Origin: Nitrospiria bacterium
GTDB taxonomy: Bacteria > Nitrospirota > Nitrospiria > JACQBZ01
Assembly: GCA_035517655.1 (NCBI GenBank)
Contig: DATIYJ010000013.1
Coordinates: forward strand, 1-32,884
DNA: 32,884 nucleotides
Reading direction: 5' to 3'
Positions 23,596 through 30,431 of this stretch are shown here, piece by piece. The notes beneath the pieces were generated by a model. The model was not told the DNA's origin. It saw only the letters and a list, made by a program, of their open reading frames with translations, and did not search any database. Made by a program: the position numbers and the translations under genes. Within the stretch, counting starts at the first letter, position 1, and each line of letters starts with the position of its first letter.

Positions 23596-24513
23596 TTAAG
23601 CTTTCGCCTGTCCTCTTATTGCCCTGCCCATGGATCGGATGTCCGCCCCTTTCAGGAAATAGTGGTCATAAACAGCCTCCAAAAACAGTTTACCATCATG
23701 GAGATAATATTTACAACCATCCAGACCGGCCACCCCGGTTGCATTAAAACGGGCCGCCAGGTCGGGCGCATTGCATAGGACGACGCCGTCCTTGAGTTTA
23801 AAGACGACGCCGATTCGATCCGGAAAATTGATCACGACTTTTTGCACGTGGCTTGTCCCTTCTTCGACGGCCGCACGCTTATGATTTTTACTTCTGTCTC
23901 TCTTCGCCGGCGTCTGCCGTTTCTCGCGACCGTCGCCGTGAGGCTCCGATTTTAACCGAGCAACCGCTTCGGCCAGACTCAGGATTTTCCGGGCGGTGAG
24001 ATCACGGATCGTGATGTTCGCCTCCTCATCGCCGCTGAACGTGCACAAAGCAATCGTATAGCAGGCGGTCCCGCCGCGAATCATCTTAAGCGCGATGTTC
24101 GACGGATGGCAGTGAACGCCGACAAAAAGGCAGACATCGATCTTGTTGTGCCAGATCGTCAAATTGGGGTGATTCGGGTTGATCTCCACCGCCGGATTGA
24201 CTTTCGGATATTTCGGGCGGTAATCGGCCATCGGAATAATTCTCGCGGGGATGGAGTCCGCCAGAATCTTCACCGCCTTGGCCTCCGCCGAAGCCTGCTC
24301 GCTCCATTTCCACAGCACCAGCGGACCGGGAAAAATGGCCGGCATCTTTGCCCCAAGCAGTTTCCGCGCGGCCGTCTCGATGGCCTTGTCTTCCGGAACA
24401 ATTTCCCCCTCAAGCAGGGCCTGCCCCGGCTCGGCCAGAATCACTCCCATCATCGCAGCCGCGGGAGGGAGATAGGCTTCCGGTCCGGGCAAAACGCGGT
24501 ATGGTTCTCTCAC
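23596..24513 (-). CDS. CO-dehydrogenase beta / acetyl-CoA synthase epsilon-like protein with extra C-terminal domain
   Basis: A 305-residue protein. Residues about 1-190 resemble the CO dehydrogenase beta / acetyl-CoA synthase epsilon family (Rossmann-like DHS fold): PAIFPGPLVLWKW, then a NKIDVCLFVGVHCH strand-loop and IRGGTACYTIALC. A basic linker (about 195-225) leads to an 80-residue C-terminal domain (VVINFPDRIGVVFKLKDGV) that I do not recognise. Catalytic CODH subunits are absent, so the name reflects fold only; such genes occur beside 2-oxoacid:ferredoxin oxidoreductases, for which an accessory role is plausible. GTG at 24513 overlaps the upstream stop by 4 bases and has AAAGGAG seven bases before it. 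Confidence 0.65.
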   Translation of the reverse strand: MREPYRVLPGPEAYLPPAAAMMGVILAEPGQALLEGEIVPEDKAIETAARKLLGAKMPAIFPGPLVLWKWSEQASAEAKAVKILADSIPARIIPMADYRPKYPKVNPAVEINPNHPNLTIWHNKIDVCLFVGVHCHPSNIALKMIRGGTACYTIALCTFSGDEEANITIRDLTARKILSLAEAVARLKSEPHGDGREKRQTPAKRDRSKNHKRAAVEEGTSHVQKVVINFPDRIGVVFKLKDGVVLCNAPDLAARFNATGVAGLDGCKYYLHDGKLFLEAVYDHYFLKGADIRSMGRAIRGQAKA

Positions 24514-24857
24514 GCTTGCGCTCCTTTCAATCGGCCGGCGTTCAACCGGCTTAATGGGTTTTCAATGTCGAGGGGATTTAAATGAGTCTTCCCCCCGTTC
24601 ATATGAATCTGCACCGGTGTCAGTTTCACCGTTTTGCCGCCCTTCGGCATGGGGATCTTCAATTCCCCTCGGACGCGTCGGAAAATCTCAATAATGTGGT
24701 CCATCTTCTTGACGTCGAAATCGCGCACGCTCAGCATCGCATCTTCATGGGCATCGTGACAGATCACGGTCGTCAAGCAATTCGACCCGGCCCGGATGAT
24801 CCGGAGGGTCAGGTTGGCGTAGTGACAATGCACGCCGATGAAGAGACAGACCTCATC
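24510..24857 (-). pseudogene. 5'-truncated paralogue of the CO-dehydrogenase-beta-like gene
   Basis: The readable frame from about 24857 encodes DEVCLFIGVHCHYANLTLR and onward for about 115 residues. This aligns with the middle of the following gene (GVHCHPSN..KMIRGGTACYT against GVHCHYAN..RIIRAGSNCLT), but the first 120 or so residues of the family are missing. Upstream of 24857 the same DNA instead encodes the gamma subunit in another frame. A GTG at 24833 could still start a short product of 107 residues. The 3' half, including its own C-terminal segment (TPVQIHMNGGKTHLNPLDIE), looks undamaged and couples to the next gene by GTGA. Confidence 0.6.
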
Positions 24858-25048
24858 CGGAGTTGGAACGCGACCTCGCCTCCCCTGATTTCCGGCGTAA
24901 ACGTCGATTCGGCTAAAACACGCATTCCGCTTTGGGCCGCCGCTCGCTGGAGCACTTCCCCGGCGGTAACAACGCCCTGACCTCCTTCGCCCGCAATGCG
25001 AATGATCAGATCCTCCCGATCCATGGCCGCGTTCATATCAAAAGACAA
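24809..25048 (-). pseudogene. 3'-truncated 2-oxoacid:acceptor oxidoreductase gamma subunit
   Basis: The first 65 or so residues match the gamma domain of pyruvate/2-oxoglutarate:ferredoxin oxidoreductases: LIIRIAGEGGQGVVTAGEVL is the glycine-rich nucleotide-binding start and STFTPEIRGGEVAFQLR the next conserved block. The family normally runs to about 180 residues; here homology stops near 24855 and the frame ends 15 codons later. No alpha or beta subunit is present. AGGAG precedes a TTG at 25048 by seven bases; ATGs at 25036 and 25024 are alternatives. It would be the first gene of the Ehr operon transcript, opposite the Fur-family gene. Confidence 0.65.
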
Positions 25049-25074
25049 CAAACATCTCCTTGCGGTTTATTGAA

Positions 25075-25188
25075 GGGGCTCACGTCGCCCCCTCCACACA
25101 TCGGCTGCAAACCGCCGAGTGCAAGCCGGCGAAGCCGGACGGAGCCTCCCCCTCTCGCTCGCTTTGCGAGCCGGGTAGATCCCTCTAC
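25075..25188. repeat. Cluster of four short stem-loops (REP-like)
   Basis: Four perfect hairpins lie within 115 bases of non-coding DNA: GGGGC/GCCCC (25075-25091), CCGGC-GAA-GCCGG (25126-25138), GCTCGC-TTT-GCGAGC (25157-25171) and GTAGA-TCCC-TCTAC (25175-25188). They would sit in the leader of the operon reading left. No poly-T follows on either strand, so they are not typical terminators. Confidence 0.4.
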
Positions 25189-25239
25189 TCATATTTGGAT
25201 CGGAACCCTGCACGAGCCGTACAACAGCTTACCAGATTA

Positions 25240-25271
25240 TTGCATCATGTTGCAAATAGTTATTTGTTGCA
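25240..25271. promoter_or_regulatory. TTGCA-repeat operator between the Fur-family gene and the Ehr operon
   Basis: TTGCA-T-CATG-T-TGCAA (25240-25255) is a palindrome in 14 of 16 positions. A third TTGCA follows at 25267, and CAAATA-GT-TATTTG (25253-25266) is a second, perfect inverted repeat. Fur-family proteins bind such AT-rich dyads; TTGCAA half-sites are known for the nickel regulator Nur, though the spacing here is one base shorter. The site overlaps the predicted -35 of the Fur-family gene, pointing to autoregulation. Confidence 0.45.
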
Positions 25272-25295
25272 TTTAGAAAGCGCTTCGTGTAGCAT
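25267..25295 (+). promoter_or_regulatory. Promoter of the Fur-family regulator
   Basis: TTGCAT (25267-25272) and TAGCAT (25290-25295) are 17 bases apart. Its -35 coincides with the third TTGCA repeat of the operator. Transcription would start near 25302, 45 bases before the ATG. Confidence 0.4.
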
Positions 25296-25346
25296 CAAAG
25301 GCAACCGACGTCCCTTGAACAAACGACCCCCGAGGAAACATACCCC

Positions 25347-25778
25347 ATGAGAAAGCACAAAGACCTGCTCGCCGTTTTGCGGCATAACCGCCAGCGCGTC
25401 ACCCCCGCGCGCCGGTTCCTGCTTCAGCTCTTCATCGACAACCACGCCCGCTCGCTCTCGCTTCCCGAGATCCAGACGCATCTTCAAGACCGCCTCCCGG
25501 GGATCAACCGGTCCAGCATCTACCGTAATCTCGAAATGCTCAAAGCGCTCAGCATCATTCAAGAGCTGCGCGTGGCCCGCAAGGGTCGTCGTTATCAATT
25601 TGTGTTCGAACGCCCCGTGCACCACTTCATCATCTGCAAGGCCTGCGGCAAAGTGAGCAAGGGCAAGCGCGGCTTCTTCGAACGGGTCGAGCGCGCCCTT
25701 GAGGACATTCACGATTTTAAGAAGGCGAACCTGTCGGTCACCTTTTACGGATTCTGCAGCCGCTGCCGGGAGGACTGA
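25347..25778 (+). CDS. Fur-family metal- or peroxide-responsive repressor
   Basis: A 143-residue regulator. The N-terminal winged helix includes RQRVTPARRFLLQLF and the recognition helix NRSSIYRNLEML. The C-terminal domain has the two structural zinc pairs CKAC (Cys97, Cys100) and CSRC (Cys137, Cys140) and a PVHHF sequence supplying regulatory metal-site histidines. Whether it senses iron, zinc, nickel, manganese or peroxide cannot be decided; the reduced histidine content (HH rather than a longer His run) is unlike classical Fur. GAGGA lies about 12 bases before the ATG. It is divergent from the Ehr operon with a palindromic site between them. Confidence 0.9.
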   Translation: MRKHKDLLAVLRHNRQRVTPARRFLLQLFIDNHARSLSLPEIQTHLQDRLPGINRSSIYRNLEMLKALSIIQELRVARKGRRYQFVFERPVHHFIICKACGKVSKGKRGFFERVERALEDIHDFKKANLSVTFYGFCSRCRED

Positions 25779-25814
25779 GGCGTCAAAAATCCCTCGATCT
25801 TCCGAACCGTATCC

Positions 25815-25843
25815 TTGATAAAAACCCGTCACTGTGTTAATTT
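25815..25843 (+). promoter_or_regulatory. leuS promoter
   Basis: TTGATA (25815-25820) and TAATTT (25838-25843) are 17 bases apart in the 101-base gap before leuS. Start of transcription would be near 25850, 30 bases before the ATG. Confidence 0.5.
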
Positions 25844-25879
25844 AAAAGCCCTGACAAACCGCGCCGTACGAGAACTTCG

Positions 25880-28516
25880 ATGACAAAAGAGACGACTCCA
25901 CTGCCGCCCGAAGCCTACAATCCGCACGCGGTCGAGCCGGCCTGGCAGCAACGCTGGGAGGCGAGCAAGGCCTTTCGCGTCGCGAAAGATCCGAAGCGGC
26001 CGAAGTACTACTGCCTCGTGATGTTTCCCTACCCGTCCGGCCGCATCCATATGGGCCACGTCCGCAACTACGTGATCGGCGACGTCGTCGCGCGATACAA
26101 AAGCATGCGCGGTTACAACGTGCTGCACCCGATGGGCTGGGACGCCTTCGGCCTCCCGGCCGAGAACGCCGCGATCGAACGGGGCGTTCATCCATCGGTC
26201 TGGACGGACGAAAACATGCTCTACATGCGGACGCAGCTCAAGCGAATGGGTCTCTCCTACGATTGGGAGCGCGAGCTCGCCACATGCAAGCCGGAATATT
26301 ACAAATGGAACCAGTGGTTCTTTCTCAAAATGTACGAGCGCGGACTGGCCTACAAGAAAATGTCCTCGGTCAACTGGTGCCCGTCGTGCGAAACAGTGCT
26401 GGCGAACGAGCAGGTGATCGACGGGGCCTGCTGGCGATGCGGCAGCACCGTCGTCCCGAAGGAGCTTGAGCAGTGGTTCTTCAAGATCACGGCCTACGCC
26501 GAGGAGTTGCTGTCGGAATGCGATCGTCTGACCGGATGGCCCGAGCGGGTGCTGGCAATGCAGCGGAACTGGATCGGAAAGAGCGTCGGCGTCGAGGCGG
26601 ACTTCCCGCTGGCGGACCGTTCCGACAAGGCGATACGGATCTTCACGACCCGCCAGGACACGCTGTTCGGCGCGACCTTCGTGACGCTCGCGCCGGAGCA
26701 TCCGATGGTGGACGAGATCATCCGCGGGAAAGAGGAAGCGGCCGCCGTCCGGACCTTCGTGGAACGGATCCGGAAGCAGGACAGGACGGCTCGGACCTCG
26801 GAGAACGTGGAGAAGGAGGGGATCTTTACCGGCGCCCATGCAATCAACCCATTGACGTCCGAACACATCCCGATCTGGGTCGGTAATTTCGTTTTAATGG
26901 ACTACGGCACCGGCGCGATCATGTGCGTGCCGGCGCATGACCCGCGCGATTTCGAGTTCGCCAAAAAATACAAGATCCCCGTCCGCGTCGTGATCCAGCC
27001 CGCCTCAGGCGGGGCGGAGGGAACGCTGCAATCGAAAAACCTTGCGGCGGCCTACGTCGAGGAAGCCGGACGGCTGGTCGACTCCGGAAAATTTTCCGGG
27101 CTGACTCCCGGCGAGGCCAAGATAAAGATCGCGGACTTTATCGAATCCGAAAAACTCGGGACGCGCAAGATCAACTACAAACTCCGCGACTGGGGCATCT
27201 CCCGGCAGCGGTACTGGGGCACGCCGATCCCGATCGTCTATTGCGAAAAGTGCGGACCGGATCCGGTCCCGGTCCCCTACGACGACCTGCCCGTCACGCT
27301 TCCCCGGAACGTCGCTTTCACGGGAAAGGGCGGCTCGCCGCTGGCCGCGGACAAAAACTTTTGGAACGTGAAATGCCCCGAATGCGGAGGCCCCGCGCGC
27401 CGGGAAACCGATACGATGGACACCTTCGTCGATTCCTCGTGGTACTTCCTCCGCTATCTCTCCCCCCGGCTCGATTCCGCTCCGTTCGATCGCCCGGAAG
27501 CGGATTACTGGATGCCGGTGGACCAATACATCGGCGGGATCGAGCATGCGGTGCTGCATCTGCTCTACGCCCGATTCTTCACCAAAGTGATCCGCGACCT
27601 GGGACTGGTGAAAATCAACGAGCCGTTCACGAACCTATTGACGCAGGGGATGGTCTGCATGGAGACCTACCGGTGCGAAGAACACGGCTGGCTGTTTCCC
27701 GGCGAGACGATCGGCTCGGAGAAGGACGGCTGGCGCTGCCCGCATTGCAAGCGTCCCGTCGAGCGGGGCCGGGTCGAGAAGATGTCCAAGTCCAAAAAGA
27801 ATATCGTGGACCCCGAGCAACTCATCGCGAAATACGGCGCGGACACGGCCCGATTGTTTTCGCTCTTCGCCGCGCCCCCGGAGAAAGACCTCGAATGGAA
27901 CGACGCGGGCGTCGAAGGCGCCTCTCGGTTCTTAAACCGCGTCTGGCGCCAGGTCGTGAATCGTCCGGTGACCGGCCGGGCCGTCGATGCCGCGGCCGAC
28001 CGGGCGGACGAATCGAAACGGGGCGGGGCCCTTCGACGGGCGACCCACCGGACGATCCGAAAAGTCACGGAGGACCTGGACCACAACTTTCAATTCAACA
28101 CGGCCATCGCCTCTCTGATGGAGTTCTACAACACGATCACCGAATGGGAACGCGAAGGCGGCCGGGCGGGCGACGGCGACCCGATCCACGAGGCGATCCG
28201 GACGCTGGTCATCCTGCTCTCCCCCTTCGCCCCGCATATCGCGGAAGAGCTTTGGAGGCGGCTGGGCCGCGCCGACAGCGTCTCCCGGCAGCCCTGGCCG
28301 AAATGGAACGAGGAGGATCTCAAAACCGACGAACTCACGATCGTGATCCAGATCAACGGAAAGCTCCGCAGCCAGATCCGCGTCCCGGCCGATCTCGACG
28401 AGGCCGGCGTACGGAACCGGGCCTTGGCCGACGGGAAAATCAAGGACTGGCTGAAAGGGCAAGCGCCCCGAAAGGTGATTTACGTCAAAGGGAAATTGGT
28501 CAATATCGTCCCATGA
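25880..28516 (+). CDS. leuS: Leucyl-tRNA synthetase
   Basis: An 878-residue class I aminoacyl-tRNA synthetase that charges tRNA-Leu. The HIGH motif appears as HMGH in [15 protein letters not shown] (about residues 50-64) and the KMSKS loop as [12 protein letters not shown] starting at residue 634. A zinc-knuckle (CPSC...CWRC) follows at about 167-190. The CP1 editing domain (about 225-415) keeps [12 protein letters not shown] and the [15 protein letters not shown] acid loop. The anticodon-binding domain and the short C-terminal domain complete the protein. Length and order are normal for bacterial LeuRS. It is the first gene of the leuS-lptE-holA operon and overlaps lptE by ATGA. Confidence 0.98.
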   Translation: MTKETTPLPPEAYNPHAVEPAWQQRWEASKAFRVAKDPKRPKYYCLVMFPYPSGRIHMGHVRNYVIGDVVARYKSMRGYNVLHPMGWDAFGLPAENAAIERGVHPSVWTDENMLYMRTQLKRMGLSYDWERELATCKPEYYKWNQWFFLKMYERGLAYKKMSSVNWCPSCETVLANEQVIDGACWRCGSTVVPKELEQWFFKITAYAEELLSECDRLTGWPERVLAMQRNWIGKSVGVEADFPLADRSDKAIRIFTTRQDTLFGATFVTLAPEHPMVDEIIRGKEEAAAVRTFVERIRKQDRTARTSENVEKEGIFTGAHAINPLTSEHIPIWVGNFVLMDYGTGAIMCVPAHDPRDFEFAKKYKIPVRVVIQPASGGAEGTLQSKNLAAAYVEEAGRLVDSGKFSGLTPGEAKIKIADFIESEKLGTRKINYKLRDWGISRQRYWGTPIPIVYCEKCGPDPVPVPYDDLPVTLPRNVAFTGKGGSPLAADKNFWNVKCPECGGPARRETDTMDTFVDSSWYFLRYLSPRLDSAPFDRPEADYWMPVDQYIGGIEHAVLHLLYARFFTKVIRDLGLVKINEPFTNLLTQGMVCMETYRCEEHGWLFPGETIGSEKDGWRCPHCKRPVERGRVEKMSKSKKNIVDPEQLIAKYGADTARLFSLFAAPPEKDLEWNDAGVEGASRFLNRVWRQVVNRPVTGRAVDAAADRADESKRGGALRRATHRTIRKVTEDLDHNFQFNTAIASLMEFYNTITEWEREGGRAGDGDPIHEAIRTLVILLSPFAPHIAEELWRRLGRADSVSRQPWPKWNEEDLKTDELTIVIQINGKLRSQIRVPADLDEAGVRNRALADGKIKDWLKGQAPRKVIYVKGKLVNIVP

Positions 28517-29037
28517 AAAATTTATTATTCCTCCTCACCCCTTGCGCCTTACTCCTCGCGGTTCTCGCCGGCTGCGGCTACCATCTGTCCGGCGGCAACC
28601 GGCTTCCGTCCGACGTCGAGACGATCGCCGTTCCCGTTTTTCACAACGACACCTTCGAGCCCGCGCTCGAGAACGCCGTGACCTCGGCCGTGAAGCAGGA
28701 ATTTCTGACGAACAGCCGGCTTAAGGTCGCGAACGATCCGGATCAGGCGGATCTCGTCTTGAAGGGGACGATCGTCTCCTACGGCCTCGAACCCCTTTCC
28801 TTCGACCGCACGCAGAGCGTGGTGCTGGAGTACCGCGTGCATATTCGGGCGGTCGTCACCCTGGAAGTCCCCCGCACGCAGAAGGTGATCTGGAAGGATA
28901 CCAAAGTGGAATCGTCCGCGGAATATCTTGCCAACCCCGACCCGGCCGCAAACCAAGTCGCGGAGAATCGCGCGATCGCGGAGGCCAGCCAGCAGCTCGC
29001 CGAGAACCTCGTCCACAACGTCCTGGAAGGATTTTGA
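28513..29037 (+). CDS. lptE: LPS-assembly lipoprotein LptE
   Basis: A 174-residue outer-membrane lipoprotein. The signal peptide ends in LAGC, with lipidated Cys21 followed by GYHLSG, the hallmark start of LptE. The mature part has [16 protein letters not shown] and a C-terminal helix ([16 protein letters not shown]). LptE plugs the LptD barrel and helps place lipopolysaccharide in the outer leaflet, so the host should make LPS. The position between leuS and holA is the common one for this gene. It overlaps leuS by ATGA and holA by one base. Confidence 0.93.
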   Translation: MKNLLFLLTPCALLLAVLAGCGYHLSGGNRLPSDVETIAVPVFHNDTFEPALENAVTSAVKQEFLTNSRLKVANDPDQADLVLKGTIVSYGLEPLSFDRTQSVVLEYRVHIRAVVTLEVPRTQKVIWKDTKVESSAEYLANPDPAANQVAENRAIAEASQQLAENLVHNVLEGF

Positions 29038-30101
29038 TGCCCCCCCGCCCCGGCGCGCTGAGCTACCCCGACTTCATCCGGGCTCTGGAGCGCGGAACCG
29101 TCGCCCCGGTCTATCTCTTCACCGGCGAGGAGGAATTCCTGATCCAGGCCGCGCTCGAGCGGCTGGTTCCCGCCGCCGTCGATCCCGCAACAAAGGACTT
29201 CAATTACACCATCCTGGACGGCGAATCGGCCTCGGCCGACGCCATTTTAACGGCGGTGGAAAGCCTCCCCGCCTTCGCCAAACGGCGGCTGGTCGTGCTC
29301 AAGAGCGCCGAACAGCTTCCGGCCTCCGAGGCCAACCGCCTTGTGCCCTATCTCAAGGACCCCTGCCCGACCACCTGCTTCGTCTGCGTCGCGCCGAAAT
29401 TCGACGCGCGACGGTCGTTCTTTCAAGCTTTGAAGATGCAGGCCGCGGTGCTGGACTGCCGCCCCCTCTCCGACGCCCAGGTTACCGTCTGGCTCAAGGC
29501 CCAGGCGAAATCCCAGGGCCGCGCCATCTCGGAAGACGCCGTGCTTTTCTTGAAGGAACGGGTCGGGCGCGATCTGTTCCCGCTTCAGAACGAACTGACC
29601 AAGGCCGTCCTCGGCAGCGACCATCCAAAGACGATCGAACTGGAAGACGTGCAGCGGGCGTGCAGCGCTTCGGGCGAGGTTTCGGTGTACGATCTTCTGG
29701 GGTCCCTGGCCCGGCGTCGTCTGGAGCCCTCGATCCGTACGCTCACGCGCTTGATGGAGGACGGCGAACCGCCGCTGAAGATCTTGTCGACGGTAGGATA
29801 CCGGTTCCGGCTGGTTTGGAAAGTAAAACGCGCGATGCAGGCCGGCCATTCCGACGCGGCCCTGATGCGGATGTTTGGAATGGGCCAATGGGCCGCCGCT
29901 TCCGTCATCGCCGCGGCCAAGGCGTATTCCGAGAAGGATCTGCGTTGGGCCTTTCAGCGTTTCATCGAAACGGACGCCGGCCTCAAAGGCGGCGCGCTCC
30001 CGCCCAAACTGCTTATGGATCTCTTGATTTTCGACCTCTGTTCCGGAAAACAGAAAGGGCTACGTCGCTTTCTGGGTCGGCAACCCCTTCTTTACCTTTG
30101 A
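29037..30101 (+). CDS. holA: DNA polymerase III delta subunit
   Basis: A 354-residue clamp-loader subunit that opens the beta sliding clamp. It shows the HolA pattern: PVYLFTGEEEFLIQ at the N-terminus, a degenerate AAA+ domain with RRLVVLKSAEQL, and a C-terminal collar with VSVYDLLGSLARRR. ATG at 29037 shares a base with the lptE stop (TGATG); a TTG at 29034 is possible. The last 42 bases overlap the end of rpsT on the opposite strand, so the final residues (about LRRFLGRQPLLYL) are encoded antisense to the ribosomal protein tail. Confidence 0.93.
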   Translation: MPPRPGALSYPDFIRALERGTVAPVYLFTGEEEFLIQAALERLVPAAVDPATKDFNYTILDGESASADAILTAVESLPAFAKRRLVVLKSAEQLPASEANRLVPYLKDPCPTTCFVCVAPKFDARRSFFQALKMQAAVLDCRPLSDAQVTVWLKAQAKSQGRAISEDAVLFLKERVGRDLFPLQNELTKAVLGSDHPKTIELEDVQRACSASGEVSVYDLLGSLARRRLEPSIRTLTRLMEDGEPPLKILSTVGYRFRLVWKVKRAMQAGHSDAALMRMFGMGQWAAASVIAAAKAYSEKDLRWAFQRFIETDAGLKGGALPPKLLMDLLIFDLCSGKQKGLRRFLGRQPLLYL

Positions 30102-30341
30102 GGTCAGGCGGGAGATCTTGCGGGACGCGGTGTTCCGGTGCAGGACGCCTTTCGTGACGGCGCGGTCGAAGGCCGAGGTGGCCTTGTCCAAAAGGGCTTT
30201 CGCCTCATCCAGCTTTTTGGAAGCCATCGCGGCGTTCATTTTTTTGACGAGCGTTTTCAACGAGGATATCACGAGCTGGTTTCGGGCGTGGCGCTTTTTC
30301 GATTTTCGTGCTTGTTTGATCGCGGACGCGTGATCGGCCAT
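30060..30341 (-). CDS. rpsT: 30S ribosomal protein S20
   Basis: A 93-residue basic helical ribosomal protein that binds 16S rRNA early in 30S assembly. It starts MADHASAIKQARKSKKRHARN and contains VLHRNTASRKISRL, both typical of S20. AAGGAG is placed five bases before the ATG. At 93 residues it is a few longer than many homologues; the extra tail (KKGLPTQKAT) lies in the part overlapping holA. It is the only leftward gene in this region and has its own promoter facing away from murJ. Confidence 0.97.
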   Translation of the reverse strand: MADHASAIKQARKSKKRHARNQLVISSLKTLVKKMNAAMASKKLDEAKALLDKATSAFDRAVTKGVLHRNTASRKISRLTSKVKKGLPTQKAT

Positions 30342-30395
30342 TTAAACTCCTTGTCGTACCGATGATTGTGATTTCAGTTTCATCCAAAGAGCCTG

Positions 30396-30425
30396 TTTTT
30401 ACCACGACCGTGTTATAACTGTCAA
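30396..30425 (-). promoter_or_regulatory. rpsT promoter
   Basis: Minus-strand TTGACA (30425-30420) and TAAAAA (30401-30396) are 18 bases apart, giving a leader of about 48 bases. The -35 lies within the presumed ribosome-binding region of murJ (start 30432), so the two divergent genes share control DNA. Confidence 0.45.
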
Positions 30426-30431
30426 GGGATT

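Noticed and set aside
24809-24857. Programmed frameshift joining gamma and the beta-like fragment
   Set aside because: A -1 shift would be needed, but no slippery heptamer or downstream structure is visible, and both proteins lack large conserved parts.
25260-25832. Minus-strand frame covering the Fur-family gene
   Set aside because: Antisense shadow; the plus-strand frame has the full Fur fold with zinc cysteines.
27241-28512. Open frame joined to the front of lptE
   Set aside because: It is a shadow of leuS; LptE clearly begins at its own ATG and lipoprotein signal at 28513.
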